Source: Achatina immaculata
Taxonomy: Eukaryota; Mollusca; Gastropoda; Stylommatophora; Achatinidae
DNA: 64,000 nt
Assembly (NCBI GenBank): GCA_009760885.1
Contig: CM019696.1
Location: 48,402,574 to 48,466,573, forward strand
Direction of reading: 5' to 3'
Numbering within the stretch: the first letter of the stretch is position 1; each line of letters opens with the position of its first letter. The translations under genes were made by a program, and so were the position numbers. The notes beneath the pieces are model-generated. The model was given only the letters and a program-made list of their open reading frames with translations. It was not told where the DNA came from and ran no database searches. This document shows positions 33,695-44,259 of the stretch, piece by piece.

Positions 33695-34030
33695 CTCCAG
33701 TGCCCAGCGAAGGTGATAGTGATTATTCTTCTTAGTCTCCCTGGAACTGTGGTGTGGTGAAGATGTTGAGGCACAACTTGGGAGTGGATTATGGCAGCTA
33801 TTTTTTTCTGTCTCATAGTGGAACTGAAAAGCAGAGTTGTGCAGTGCTTCTTTAGCAGACTCCACCAACATGGGGATATAGCGATCCCTGCCCCGTTAGC
33901 CAGGCTAGACCTGTTACTCGGGGTACCAGCAGAGAGGTGGGACAGGGTCTTGGTCAGCTGTGATTCACCAACTCTGATGCTATCATGTTAGCTGTGGGTT
34001 GCTGACTGCCACCTTGGACAGCATCTTTGC
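33695..34030 (+). repeat. Repeat F, copy 3
   Basis: An almost full-length F copy from 'gtggtgaagatgttgaggca' through 'ctttagcagactccaccaac' to 'gtgggttgctgactgcc'. A long C-run (34038-34056) follows it. Confidence 0.78.
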
Positions 34031-34356
34031 CGCAACCCCCCCCCCCCCCCCCCCCACTTACACACCTCCCGTTTTTTTCTAGCAGAAAATGATCTTTTGT
34101 GTAACGTAGTGAGATGTGTGCAAGAAAATAGAATTAGGTAGAATTAGATAGGTAGCAGTTCAGTTCCAGACAACACAGCTTCATCATGGTAGGGACGTGT
34201 ATTTCAGTATTGTTTACCAAGCAGACACACTTCAGCTAAGTCTGTAATTAGAGAACTTACCAAGGAAGAATAGTTCAGTTTAGACTGACTGTCTTATCTG
34301 TAGTCTGTTCTGTATTGTTTGAGATAAAGATATTCATGTATCTCTGTTCTGTACAG

Positions 34357-34473
34357 GAGAAGTCCAGTGGTAAAAATGCCCATTACAAACTGACTTCCAC
34401 TGTCATGTTGTGGCTGCAGACAAGCAAAGAAGGTTCTGGTACCATGAACCTTGGTGGTAGTTTGACCAGACAG
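34357..34473 (+). CDS. CAPZB: CAPZB exon 5
   Basis: Thirty-nine codons: [20 protein letters not shown] then [19 protein letters not shown]. The [10 protein letters not shown] and [12 protein letters not shown] motifs are diagnostic of CapZ beta. Acceptor gtacag/GAG; donor CAG/gtaatg. Phase 0 at both ends. Confidence 0.98.
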
Positions 34474-34571
34474 GTAATGATGTGACCTTGTATGTCCCTT
34501 ACATGGAGTGCCCTTGCCACCATTTTTTAAATCAGTTTCTCTTTAATCCAAATCATGTTCCTTTCATATCA

Positions 34572-34762
34572 TAGAGAGTAAGAGTATAGTGTTAGTGCTC
34601 ATATTTTCCTTGACTTGTGAGCATGATAGAGTGCTGACATGGTCAGCATCACACCAGGATGCCTTTCCTGCCACTCTTCCAACAAGAGCCGGGTCTCTGG
34701 TGGGACTTAACCACTGACCTTGATGTGACAGACAAAGCACTATGCCACAGAATCTCTTTTAA
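34572..34762 (-). repeat. tRNA-derived SINE, family G, copy 3
   Basis: The plus strand reads 'atagtgttagtgctcatatt' and 'gacatggtcagcatcacacc', the same order as the copy at 1170-1433. The tRNA-like head is at the right end but is decayed. Confidence 0.65.
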
Positions 34763-35359
34763 TTCAGAATATCTTATAATTTGCATTTTTTTTTTCTTTC
34801 CGATTTCAGAAATTGTGGATTCCTTTTTTTTTTTTTTTTGCCTCTTGAGATTTCCCTTTGAATTTAATGATAATTGCTTGAATTTCCGTATTGTAAAGTT
34901 TTTTTGTTTTGTTTCATAGAGTATAGATGATTATGTTTTTTTGAAATATAATTCAAGATTTGGCATTGCTGCAGTAAATATTGATATTATGGTTTTCTGG
35001 TGCAGGAACCCACAAATTGTGAACAAAGCATTTCTTCCATGTTATAATATCTTGGTTTTCTCTGATATGTAGCCTAGCTTTTCTCTTCATTTTTTTGTAT
35101 GAATTAGATGTAGGTCGAAATGTCACAGCTGTATACTTTATTAATGAGAGAAGCTGGTTGTGCCTTTTTAGAAGCAATTTAAAAGTTATAGAAAGTTGTT
35201 TTACAGTGGCTTTATGTATATTTGTAAGTTTAGTTATATACATGTATACAGAGACATTAGCGGAATAAGAGAGGCAATTTTTTGCGTAAGAAAGCTAATA
35301 AAAAAATACATGGAAGTTCAGAAAGATATATATATATATATATATACACCTGTTTTATA

Positions 35360-36275
35360 GGTTATGCTAAGGCATTTGACAGAGTGAAGCAGACGAACTT
35401 ATAAAATGCCTTGCAGTCTTGATAGCAAAGACAGACATCCGTATTATAACAAATCTCTTCTGGGAGCAGGCAGCATCAATAAGATACGGCACAGTGGCAT
35501 CAGCAAATGTGCTCATAAAGAGGGGAGTGAGACACGGATGTGTTCAGTCTCAGTTCAACCTGTACACAGAGAACATCTTCAGACACTCAGATGATCTACC
35601 TGGACTGAACATAGGGGGAAGAAATGTCAACAATTTAAGATATGCAGATAATACAGTCCATCTAGCAGAGAATCCACAGAACCTACAGAAGTTAATAGAA
35701 ATGACACACAGCACAAATCAAGAATGGAGACTAGAAATCAGTATCAAGAAGACCAAAGTAATGGTGTTCAGCAGAAAAGACCAGAAGCCACAGATGGATA
35801 TAACCATAAAAAGAGACTGGAACAAGTGACATACTACTGCTACCTATGACATACATTAACTGAAGATGGGAGACCTAGACTCTAAGCAGAAAGAATGAGA
35901 GAAAGATTAGTGCAGCAGAATGTGGTTCTACAGAAAACTAGGTCATACAACATGGAGAATGAAAAGAACAAAAGCACAGGTTTTAGAACAGCTCCAAGTG
36001 CAATGTGAATTTTTCAAAGAAATAAAGATGAAGAAAACAAAATACTTTTGGCCATATCAAAAGATATAACAACATACTGAAGACCATACTAGAAGGTAAG
36101 ATGGAAGGAAAAAGAGCAAGAGGAAGAGAGAGATGTAGATGGGAAGATAACATACGAGACTGGACAGGCAACAGCCTGGCTGAGTGTATCTTCAAGGCGA
36201 GGGAGTGAGGGAACTGGAGATTTACTACCGCCACCTTCGTTCTGGAGAAGGAACATGTTGATGATGATGATGGTG
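35360..36275 (+). pseudogene. LINE RT and C-terminus with (GAT)n tail
   Basis: Motif A remnant YAKAFDRVKQ near 35365, motif B GVRHGCVQSQFNLY (normally RQGC), and motif C LRYADNTVHLAEN with Asn in place of the second Asp. After stops the tail reads RWEDNIRDWTGNSLAECIFK (about 36140-36200) and ends in (GAT)n. It is broken by several stops and frameshifts. It lies in the CAPZB intron after exon 5. Confidence 0.8.
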
Positions 36276-37214
36276 GTGGTGATGAGACTGTCTTGTTTTG
36301 AGAGTTGACTAAATATTGATATATGTGTCCTGTTAACTGGGAGAATGTTGTTTATGGTATAACATATACTGAGCAAATTGCTGAACACATTGTGGAATGA
36401 GTTGGCTAAGTGTAACATATATGATGAGCAGGAAGACTAGCTGAACATTTTGGAAGTGTTTCAGATACTACTCTCATGAGATGGTTAACCTTTTCGCTGC
36501 TGCCTGCACCATTGTTAACCTTTTCGCTGCTGCCTGCACCATGACCAGCTGTCCTACGTATTTCCACTTGCAAACTTTCTTCCGATGCTGAGTACTTTTT
36601 TATGTGATCAGAAAATCTTTGACTTATCGCAACTCTTTGTGATTATTTTTCCTAATTCATGTCACATATTAATTGTTTATCTTCTTGATGTCTAAAATTT
36701 CTTTAGGAATGATTTTGACATAAAATTTGAAAAAAAAAATTTTTTTTAAAAAGTAATGTTTTGTGTGTGAAATGGTGTAAAACACAGTGCTGCATCGCAG
36801 TATTTGGACATATAATCTTATTTCCTATCGTCTGTTATGTTTTTAACACATGCAACACACTTTCTCAGTGGGGCCCTTGTGGTTAATGTTGACAATTCTG
36901 TTGATGGGAAATGTCTCTGAAAAGCCAGGGCCGCTGTCTGAGAAACGCAACGTTCTCAAAAGTAACAAAAGGCTGACCTGGGACATAATTCCTCTAAGCA
37001 TGGGTGATCAAAGCAAAGAATTGTTCAGCTTTTGTTATTTTCAGTGTTCTGACCATGCAGTCGATGTAGGCATAAGTACTCTGATGATCTTGTTCACTGT
37101 CAGAGCTATGTATTTCATATTTACTATTGCCCTTTGTAAGAAATTCTAAGGGTTTCTATACAAATTTGTTTTCAAGCCATGGTATAAATAAATATTTTAT
37201 AATCTGCTAAATGC

Positions 37215-37560
37215 AGCTGACTTACTTTACTTTATCCTTCCTCTTGTGCCGTAAAGTGTCGAGGGGAGATGCACCTGGCACTTTTGGGCCAAATGTGCCT
37301 CGGAAACGGGCATGCCATAATTAGCAAGTGTCTCTCCGATGCCATTTCTTTTTGAATCTTCCTCTTGGTCTGTGTTTTGTAGTTCTTTGGTTGAAGGCTC
37401 TCGTGGCTGGCTGTGAGTGTGCCATTCTCATTAAGTGGCCGAACCACGTGATTCTTTGCTTCTCTGTGTGTCACAGACATGATGTAGTTTCTTATGATGT
37501 CATAATGCAACATGACCACAGAGTACCAGTGCAGCAGATAATGTAAGCACAATGAACATA
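37215..37560 (-). pseudogene. LINE C-terminal fragment with (AAAGT)n tail
   Basis: On the minus strand a frame contains ITWFGHLMRMAHSQPATRAF and the basic TKHRPRGRFKKKWHRR, a LINE-type C-terminus. The 3' end on that strand is 'aaagtaaagtaagt' (37215-37240). Confidence 0.6.
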
Positions 37561-38023
37561 TGTGCAGTACTGATAACCCCCACTATCTCATGAGGAAAAC
37601 AATAACGGTACTGATTTGTTGACAAGTCTTGCTTTCTGAAACTAGGTCACATGTAACTAAAAATAGCCACTGTGATTCTCCTAGTGTGGAACAACTGCAG
37701 TAGTATATAACAGTGACTAGTAGAGCACAGAACATGTTAACATGTCATTTGTGCCAGAGACACAAAAAATGTAGGAATGTGTTAAGATGTCCTTACCAGC
37801 AATATGGCAGAACATCTTAACATGTCCATAGCAGCAAGAATTAAATGTAATTGTGAAAAGTGAACTAATATGAGTAAAAATCATATTTTCATTTCTTTTT
37901 CCATCATTATTTTAAGTGTTACAGATTTAATATTAGTTTTAGGCACCAATAAATAATAAGCAGAACAGGTACATTGTATTTGTTGCGTACCTGATCAATT
38001 TGATGAATTTACTTCTGTGCTAG

Positions 38024-38089
38024 GTTGAAAGTGATGCCGCAGTGAATGACAACTCACCTCATATAGTCAACATTGGCAAGATGGTGGAG
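38024..38089 (+). CDS. CAPZB: CAPZB exon 6
   Basis: Twenty-two codons, VESDAAVNDNSPHIVNIGKM plus VE. In vertebrates this position reads ...SPHIANIGRLVED. Acceptor gctag/GTT; donor GAG/gtgagt. Phase 0 at both ends. Confidence 0.95.
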
Positions 38090-38404
38090 GTGAGTCTGTA
38101 GTGTCCTACACAAGGTGGGGACAGTGATCTGTTTTTATAGAACGGCAATAGAGAGGCTGGAGGATAGTGTGGAGAGAGGAGATAATGAAACACTTCATTA
38201 ACTGGAACATATGATCTACTTATTGTAGTATATGCTAAATCTTTGCTTAAAAGTTAGACACTAACTTTTCAAATAATTTAACATTTAAAAAATGATTAGA
38301 AATAACTTCCAGTTTACAATAAAACCAACCAGTTGTCTTTAACTAATATTAAACAGAGCGAAGTCCAAACACTTCTTGAATGTTTTTGTTTGTGCTGTTT
38401 TCAG

Positions 38405-38572
38405 GAAATGGAAAACAAAATTCGTAGCACTTTGAATAGCATCTATTTTGGGAAGACAAAAGATATCGTCAACAGCCTGCGTTCCATTGAGCCTTTACAG
38501 GACCCCAAGCAGCAGATTGCCTTCAAGAAAGATTTGTTTCAGGCTATTTCACAGCGAACCCAGGCTCAGTGA
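38405..38572 (+). CDS. CAPZB: CAPZB exon 7 (last coding exon)
   Basis: Fifty-five codons and TGA: EMENKIRSTLNSIYFGKTKD, IVNSLRSIEPLQDPKQQIAF, KKDLFQAISQRTQAQ. The EMENKIRSTLNxIYFGKTKDIVN motif is diagnostic. The last 15 or so residues form the amphipathic C-terminal 'tentacle' that binds actin. In vertebrates alternative last exons give beta1 and beta2 isoforms; only one version is visible here. Confidence 0.98.
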   Translation, partial: EMENKIRSTLNSIYFGKTKDIVNSLRSIEPLQDPKQQIAFKKDLFQAISQRTQAQ

Positions 38573-39380
38573 TGTTGTAGACATGTGTTTTAACTGCTGC
38601 TGTTTTTTTTTTTTATAAATGTAAATGACTGTGTGGAACTCTCATGTGGAAAGGGTAAAAGAAGGAGTAATGTTCTTTTGGAAGGGGAGGGAGAAAGGGA
38701 GTCATCATTTGTTGATTTTATGAAACAGTTGGATGATGGAGAATGAGAGCAATAGACTGTAATGTTGTTTAGCCTTTTTTGTCAGAAATATAAGTGTGTT
38801 TCAGTTATTTTGTGAAAGTGGAGTGTTCAAATCCAAGTACTTGAGATTACAAAGTGGTGTACACTGTTCACAAATTCAGATAATGCTTTCAGTGTTTTAA
38901 GACTATAGTTCTTTTGTTGTTTTTTTTTTTTAAAAATGCTTTCTTCATTATTTCTCTCATGAAGTGCGTCTGAACTTTTCTGTTCTTGATCTTGTCTCTG
39001 TTTTTGTTTATACATTTTGTGGTGTCTTCTTTCATTCCTTGACTCTGCAGAGCAGGGTTTCTCAACTTTTTGTAGCACAGGCCCCCCCTTTTTAAAGTTA
39101 AAGTCTTGTAAAACCTGTGGACCCCATGTCAAATATATTTCTATTTATAGTAATATGACTTTGAGCATGGCTGTGTCGGTATATATATATATATATATAT
39201 GCCTTCATGAAAAAATTATAACATCTCCAACCACATGTGGTATAGTATCTTTTGGTTTTTTTTTTTAGAATGTACCTGTGTATTATGAAATTAATTGAAA
39301 ATATTTCTGGGGCGTAAAGGCTGTAAATTACTTTGCTGTCTACATTCATTATTGAATAAATATCTACATTTCAGCAGAAT
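38573..39380 (+). other. Probable CAPZB 3' UTR
   Basis: From the stop codon to the first AATAAA (39355-39360) is about 780 bp. It contains a decayed hAT-like end ('agggtttctcaacttttt', near 39053) and a (TA)n run at 39180-39200. The extent is inferred only from the poly(A) signal. Confidence 0.45.
39355..39360 (+). terminator. Candidate poly(A) signal of CAPZB
   Basis: A canonical AATAAA, the first on this strand downstream of the CAPZB stop codon that I found. No transcript evidence is available. Confidence 0.45.
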
Positions 39381-39664
39381 AAGTGAAAGTAGAGCAGTGA
39401 TGTTTTCCCCATTCAAGGTCAAGGACTCACTTAAAACCATGCAGGGATCATCATGAGTCCATGGACTTTCTTTTCCAAAGAAACCCCACTGTAGTCTCCT
39501 TCATCTTGTAGCTTCCAATGCATATTTTATAAAACCAGTACACAAATTGTTGATAAAATTTGACATTCTGCACATCATAAAATTGAAATGTTAATAATAA
39601 AATCTGACACAATGCACATGATAAATTTGTTGTCAGTTTGTGTCTGGGTTTGTGCTGGGGAGCA

Positions 39665-40460
39665 TCAGTGGTCAGTCATGTCCTTTCTTTTCTGTGTTGT
39701 TTCCTTGTTCAACTGTTGGTCAGTCATGTCCTTTCTTTTCTGTGTTGTTTCCTTGTTCAACTGTTGGTCAGTCATGTCCTTTCTTTTCTGTTATTTCCTT
39801 GTTCAACTGTTGGTCAGTCATGTCCTTTCTTTTCTGTGTTGTTTCCTTGTGCAACTGTTGGTCAGTCATGTCCTTTCTTTTCTGTGTTGTTTCCTTGTGC
39901 AACTGTTGGTCAGTCATGTCCTTTCTTTTCTGTGTTGTTTCCTTGTGCAACTGTTGGTCAGTCATGTCCTTTCTTTTCTGTGTTGTTTCCTTGTGCAACT
40001 GCTGGTCAGTCATGTCCTTTCTTTTCTGTTATTTCCTTGTTCAACTGTTGGTCAGTCATGTCCTTTCTTTTCTGTGTTGTTTCCTTGTGCAACTGCTGGT
40101 CAGTCGTGCTCTTTCTTTTCTGTGTTGTTTCCTTGTGCAACTGCTGGTCAGTCGTGCTCTTTCTTTTCTGTGTTGTTTCCTTGTGCAACTGCTGGTCAGT
40201 CATGTCCTTTCTTTTCTGTGTTGTTTCCTTGTGCAACTGCTGGTCAGTCATGTCCTTTCTTTTCTGTGTTGTTTCCTTGTGCAACTGCTGGTCAATCATG
40301 TCCTTTCTTTTCTGTGTTGTTTCCTTGTGCAACTGCTGGTCAGTCATGTCCTTTCTTTTCTGTGTTGTTTCCTTGTGCAACTGCTGGTCAATCATGTCCT
40401 TTCTTTTCTGTGTTGTTTCCTTGTGCAACTGTTGGTCAGTCATGTCCTTTCTTTTCTGTT
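39665..40460. repeat. 48-bp minisatellite
   Basis: About sixteen copies of a 48-bp unit beginning 'ggtcagtcatgtcctttctt'; a few copies lack three bases (ttctgttatttcc, 45 bp). Variants 'ttcaactgtt', 'gcaactgtt' and 'gcaactgct' occur in blocks. Unit lengths are multiples of three, giving open frames over 270-470 codons on both strands that I do not regard as genes. Confidence 0.95.
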
Positions 40461-40984
40461 GAGACACAGCATCATGTTGGCTTGAGACCAGGTTATAGCA
40501 GCCAATGTGGTGAAGATGTTGAGACACAACATCATGCTGGCTTGGTACCAGGTTATGGCAGCCAATGTGGTGAAGATGTTGAGACACAACATCATGTTGG
40601 CTTGGGAGCAGGTTATGGCAGCCAATGTGGTGAAGATGTTGAGACACAACATCATGTTGGCTTGGTACCAGGTTATGGCAGCCAATGTGGTGAAGATGTT
40701 GAGACACAACATCATGTTGGCTTGGGAACAGGTTATGGCAGCCAATGTGGTGAAGATGTTGAGACACAACATCATGTTGGCTTGGTACCAGGTTATGGCA
40801 GCCAATGTGGTGAAGATGTTGAGACACAACATCATGTTGGCTTGGGAGCAGGTTATGGCAGCCAATGTGGTGAAGATGTTGAGACACAACATCATGTTGG
40901 CTTGGTACCAGGTTATGGCAGCCAATGTGGTAAAGATGTTGAGACACAACATCATGTTGGCTTGGTACCAGGTTATGGCAGCTA
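40461..40984. repeat. 60-bp minisatellite grown from the head of repeat F
   Basis: Nine copies of a 60-bp unit beginning 'gttgagacacaacatcatgt' and containing 'caggttatggcagccaatgt'. The unit is the first 60 bp or so of repeat F, and the last copy runs directly into the body of an F copy at 40985. Confidence 0.93.
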
Positions 40985-41210
40985 TTTTTCCAGTCCCTGA
41001 GTAGAGCTAACAAGCAGGGGAGTGCAATGTTTCTTCACAGACTCCACCACCCTGGGCACTGTGGCAATCCCTGCCCAGTTAGCCAGGTTAGGTCTGTTAC
41101 TGGGGGTACTAACAGAGAGATGGGACAGGGTCTTGATCAGCTATGGTTCATCAACCCTGATGCTAACACATCAGCTATGGATCGCCAAGTGCCAAATCAA
41201 ACAGCGTTTT
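40985..41210 (+). repeat. Repeat F, copy 4
   Basis: Body of an F element (agtgcaatgtttcttcacag ... ggtcttgatcagctatgg) whose head is the 60-bp array just upstream. Confidence 0.82.
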
Positions 41211-41447
41211 CATACGGTGACTGTACATACTAGTTGCTGCAGATGTTGTCTTTCTTCAGCACAATGATGTGCTTCCACTTTTGACTTCAAAACTGATACC
41301 AGCATTTCTGAGAAGTTGAGAAGATGTATGCCTAGCCATCATGGAAGTAAAGCTGACAGATCACATAATCCTCTTGAAGACAACACTGGATACGAAACAG
41401 TAATGAAAAAACTGTTTTAGGGTCATCATCATAATTACATCCTGGAC

Positions 41448-41651
41448 CAGTGGTTCCAAAAATCCCCACAGACAAGTGGCCCTTGGAGCATTATCAAGTA
41501 GTCTGTAGCTGAGTTGTTGATGTGGTATTAAGCACTATCTTTTGAAATTAGACTTCATGGCACTGCAATATTACATATAAAATGGTGGTATGCACCTCAT
41601 ATGTAGAGTTGGGAAAACGGTTCTTGGATGTAGAAAGGTTGAAAACCACTG
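41448..41651. mobile_element. Short hAT-like MITE
   Basis: A 204-bp element starts CAGTGGTTCCAAA and ends TTGAAAACCACTG, forming terminal inverted repeats of about 12 bp. Flanking octamers tcctggac (41440-41447) and tcctaaag (41652-41659) are alike at five of eight positions, a decayed 8-bp duplication. The CAGTGGTTC end and 8-bp target point to the hAT superfamily. No transposase is encoded. Confidence 0.65.
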
Positions 41652-41809
41652 TCCTAAAGAACTGCACTGGTGCATTAATCACTTTCTTGGAAAGGGAAAC
41701 TCAGTCCTGGCATGTATGCTCCACAGCCACAATGACAAGTTGTATTGCCAGGTTATTGCTAGCAACGGATTAAACACACACACACAAACCCCACCCCTCA
41801 GTTTAAGAG

Positions 41810-43066
41810 CCTTCTTCTTCTTCTTCTTCTTCGTTCGCTTCTACCACCAAAACCTCACTGTGATCCTACTGAATTTACGCTTGTGGTCCTCATTAGGTCT
41901 GGTGGTTCCCGAGAGGACCACAAGCGGTTCAGAGTATCACAGGGCTTTAGCCTATATTCTTGGTGGGTCTCTGAAGCGGGATTGCGTGACACCGTGGTTT
42001 TCATTGCACCAGTTTAGTCTAGGGTTGGACTTTCTCACCGGAAGACCTCGGCGTGTTTAGGATATCAGTGCATCCCCGCTGGGTGAGAGGCGGTAGCCCA
42101 CCCAGGCCAGAGTTGGACCTTCTCACCGGAAAACCTCGACGTGTTTTGAGATACCCGTGTATCACCGCCGGGTGAGAGGTGGTTGCCCATCCAGTCCAGA
42201 GTTGGACTTTCTCACCGGAAAACCTCAGCGTAATTAGGATACGCAAACATCCCCGCCGGGTGAGAGGTGGTTGCCTATCTAGACTTCCCTGGTCCAGTGT
42301 CTCCGACTTCAGCATTTTGCGGTCGTGGCCGCTACCCTTCCTAGTTGTGACCAGGATGGAGCTTTTGTCTAGGAGGACGAATCCTCGCCACTAGTGACTT
42401 CTACCCCTGGGTTGAGCCGGTTTAGGCATTCCCAGTATGGGCTTGTTTGGGACGGGACATGCATAGCCTTCAAGATTTACCCCTGGTATGAGCCGGTTTA
42501 GGCAAAATTCACCAGTATGGGTGTTTATCAGGCGTTACCGACCTCTAGAGCGGAGGTGGCATGACATGTCTAGCCATCGAGTTCTACCCCCGGTGTGTGC
42601 CGGTTTAGGCATGTTTCACCAGTGTAGGTGTATTTCGGACTTGGGCGGCCTCTAGAGCAGAGGTGCCGTGGTATAGCTCTCGTAGCAATACTACTGGACA
42701 TACCAGTTAAACTTCACTTTCCACCACCTTTTCCCATCGGCGCCGCACAGCAACCTTTATTTCTTTTCCGCATTTACTTCCTTAACCGGGAGGAGCTTCA
42801 CTCCACGCACGGCATTTTGAAGTGTCTCGCCAGCAGTGTCTTAACCTCTGAGACAAGCCGGTTCATGCATTTCACCCGATATGACTGCACTCAGGACGTG
42901 GCCGACCTCAAGACCAGAGGTGCCGTGATTTGACTGTTTGCTTCGCTTTATCCTTTCTACCACCTTTTCCGCAGTGATGCTGCGCGGCAACCTCATTTGC
43001 AAATTTCTTCATTGGCCGGGAGAGCACCGCTCCACGCACGACAGCTGAAGATCTCGCCAACAGCGT
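41810..43066 (-). repeat. Repeat X, copy 4 (longest), joined to rDNA
   Basis: Inverted copy: (CTT)n and 'cgttcgcttctaccacc' at 41810-41845 are its tail. From right to left it has two versions of a head starting 'ctg.tggcgaga' (about 43060 and 42835), three 'acctctgctctagaggtcgg'-type units, the 'gctgaagtcggagacactgg' block, three 'ctctcacccggcgggga' units and the 'aaccacggtgtcacgcaatc' block. It is the most complete X copy, about 1.25 kb, and its 5' end is fused at about 43066 to 18S rRNA sequence. Confidence 0.8.
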
Positions 43067-43415
43067 CCACCGACATTTGATAGGGCAGACATTTGAAAGA
43101 TGCGTCGCCGGCACAGAAGGCCATGCGATCAGCACAAAGTTATCCAGAGTCACCAGTTGGGACGCCGCGCCCCGCGAAGGGCAACGACGATTGGTTTTGA
43201 ACTAATAAAAGCGCTCTTTCCACGAGGGTCGGAGCTTGGTAAGCATGTATTAGCTCTAAAATTGCCACAGTTATCCAAGTAGGATCGTGTCATCTAAGGA
43301 ACCTCGACTGATTTAATGAGCCATTCGCGGTTTCACCGTGAGACAGTGTGAACTTAGACATGCATGGCTTAATCTTTGAGACAAGCATATGACTACTGGC
43401 AGGATCAACCAGATA
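43067..43415 (-). rRNA. 18S rRNA gene fragment (5' about 349 nt), truncated
   Basis: The reverse complement begins TATCTGGTTGATCCTGCCAG at 43415 and continues with the highly conserved eukaryotic 18S start (AGTCATATGCTTGTCTCAAA..., ...CCTACTTGGATAACTGTGG..., ...CCCTATCAAATGTCGGTGG). The match is close to perfect and stops at about 43067, where sequence changes to repeat X. Only about a fifth of an 18S gene is present, so no functional rRNA can be made. It is an orphan fragment and not part of an rDNA array in this window. Confidence 0.95.
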
Positions 43416-43905
43416 GCTTTCTTCACCGAACCTTTGTCGGATATCTGCCGACAGACCGACGCGGGGCAAGGGAGACAGCGCTCTGCTCAGAGCGGATCCC
43501 TTTCGACCCCGGCGGCGTTTCATTTCCTTTAACCGGCGGGGGCGGCTCTCTCTGCTCTAACGAGCGGAGAAGAAAGCCTGGCCACCCGCAAACAACACAC
43601 GTTACATACTGCAGACCCGATACTCTTTGCGAGAGATGGGCCAATTTCGAGACCATCGGTCGACAAAACCGTACTACATCGTTATCACGAACCTGGCTGG
43701 CTAGCCGTTTACATGCTTCGCTCGACGGACAAACCACTTGCTTCTGCATCGAAACACCTTAACTCTCGCCGTCCGGGAAGGGAGCGAAAGCCTGTCTCCC
43801 CACGCACGGAACTCGAGAGCGCTTTTTCGCCAAAAGAACGGTCGGCCTGCGCAACAGAAACCGCCCGCGCTGTGCAGGTCGGCGCAGCTCTGCGCGACTG
43901 AAGGT
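43416..43905 (-). rRNA. Probable rDNA 5' external transcribed spacer fragment
   Basis: G/C-rich sequence immediately upstream of the 18S start, continuous with it and unlike the A/T-rich surroundings, ending near 'gcgactgaaggttaaaagag'. In rDNA units the 5' ETS occupies this position. The identity is inferred from position and composition, since ETS sequence is not conserved. Confidence 0.7.
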
Positions 43906-44028
43906 TAAAAGAGCCAATTCAGGTTATCTGTTGGGGGGGGGGGGGAGCAGAGACATAATAACATAATGAAAGCAACAGAAGGAAGGATTAAAGGAAAAAT
44001 GGCAAGAGAATGCTGGACACCTGCAACT

Positions 44029-44250
44029 TCAAGAGATGGATGAACAACATCAAGAGACTGATGAACAACATCAAGAGATGGATGAACAAAATCAAGAGAT
44101 GGAGGAACAACATCAAAAGATGGATGAACAGCATCAAGAGATGGATGAACGAAATCAAGAGATGGATGAACAACATCAAAAGATGGATGAACATCAAGAG
44201 ACAGATGAACAACATCAAGAGATGGATGAACTAACATCAAGAGATGGATG
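44029..44250. repeat. 21-bp minisatellite
   Basis: About ten copies of 'catcaagagatggatgaaca' plus one base, with a few 24- or 18-bp variants. It follows a G-run (about 43931-43945) that abuts the rDNA fragment. Confidence 0.88.
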
Positions 44251-44259
44251 AGTAACATG

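Noticed and set aside
36850..37149. A 99-codon frame with two hydrophobic segments in a CAPZB intron
   Set aside because: No recognisable domain, no splice signals, and it lies among decayed LINE sequence.
39588..41013. Open frames of 270-470 codons with 16- and 20-residue repeats
   Set aside because: They arise from 48-bp and 60-bp arrays whose periods are multiples of three, downstream of the CAPZB poly(A) signal.
43067..43415. Functional 18S rRNA gene
   Set aside because: Only the first 349 nt or so are present and they are fused to a retroelement; no 5.8S or 28S follows.
43290..43901. Open frames within the 18S/ETS segment
   Set aside because: They overlap rRNA sequence on both strands and have no protein similarity that I recognise.
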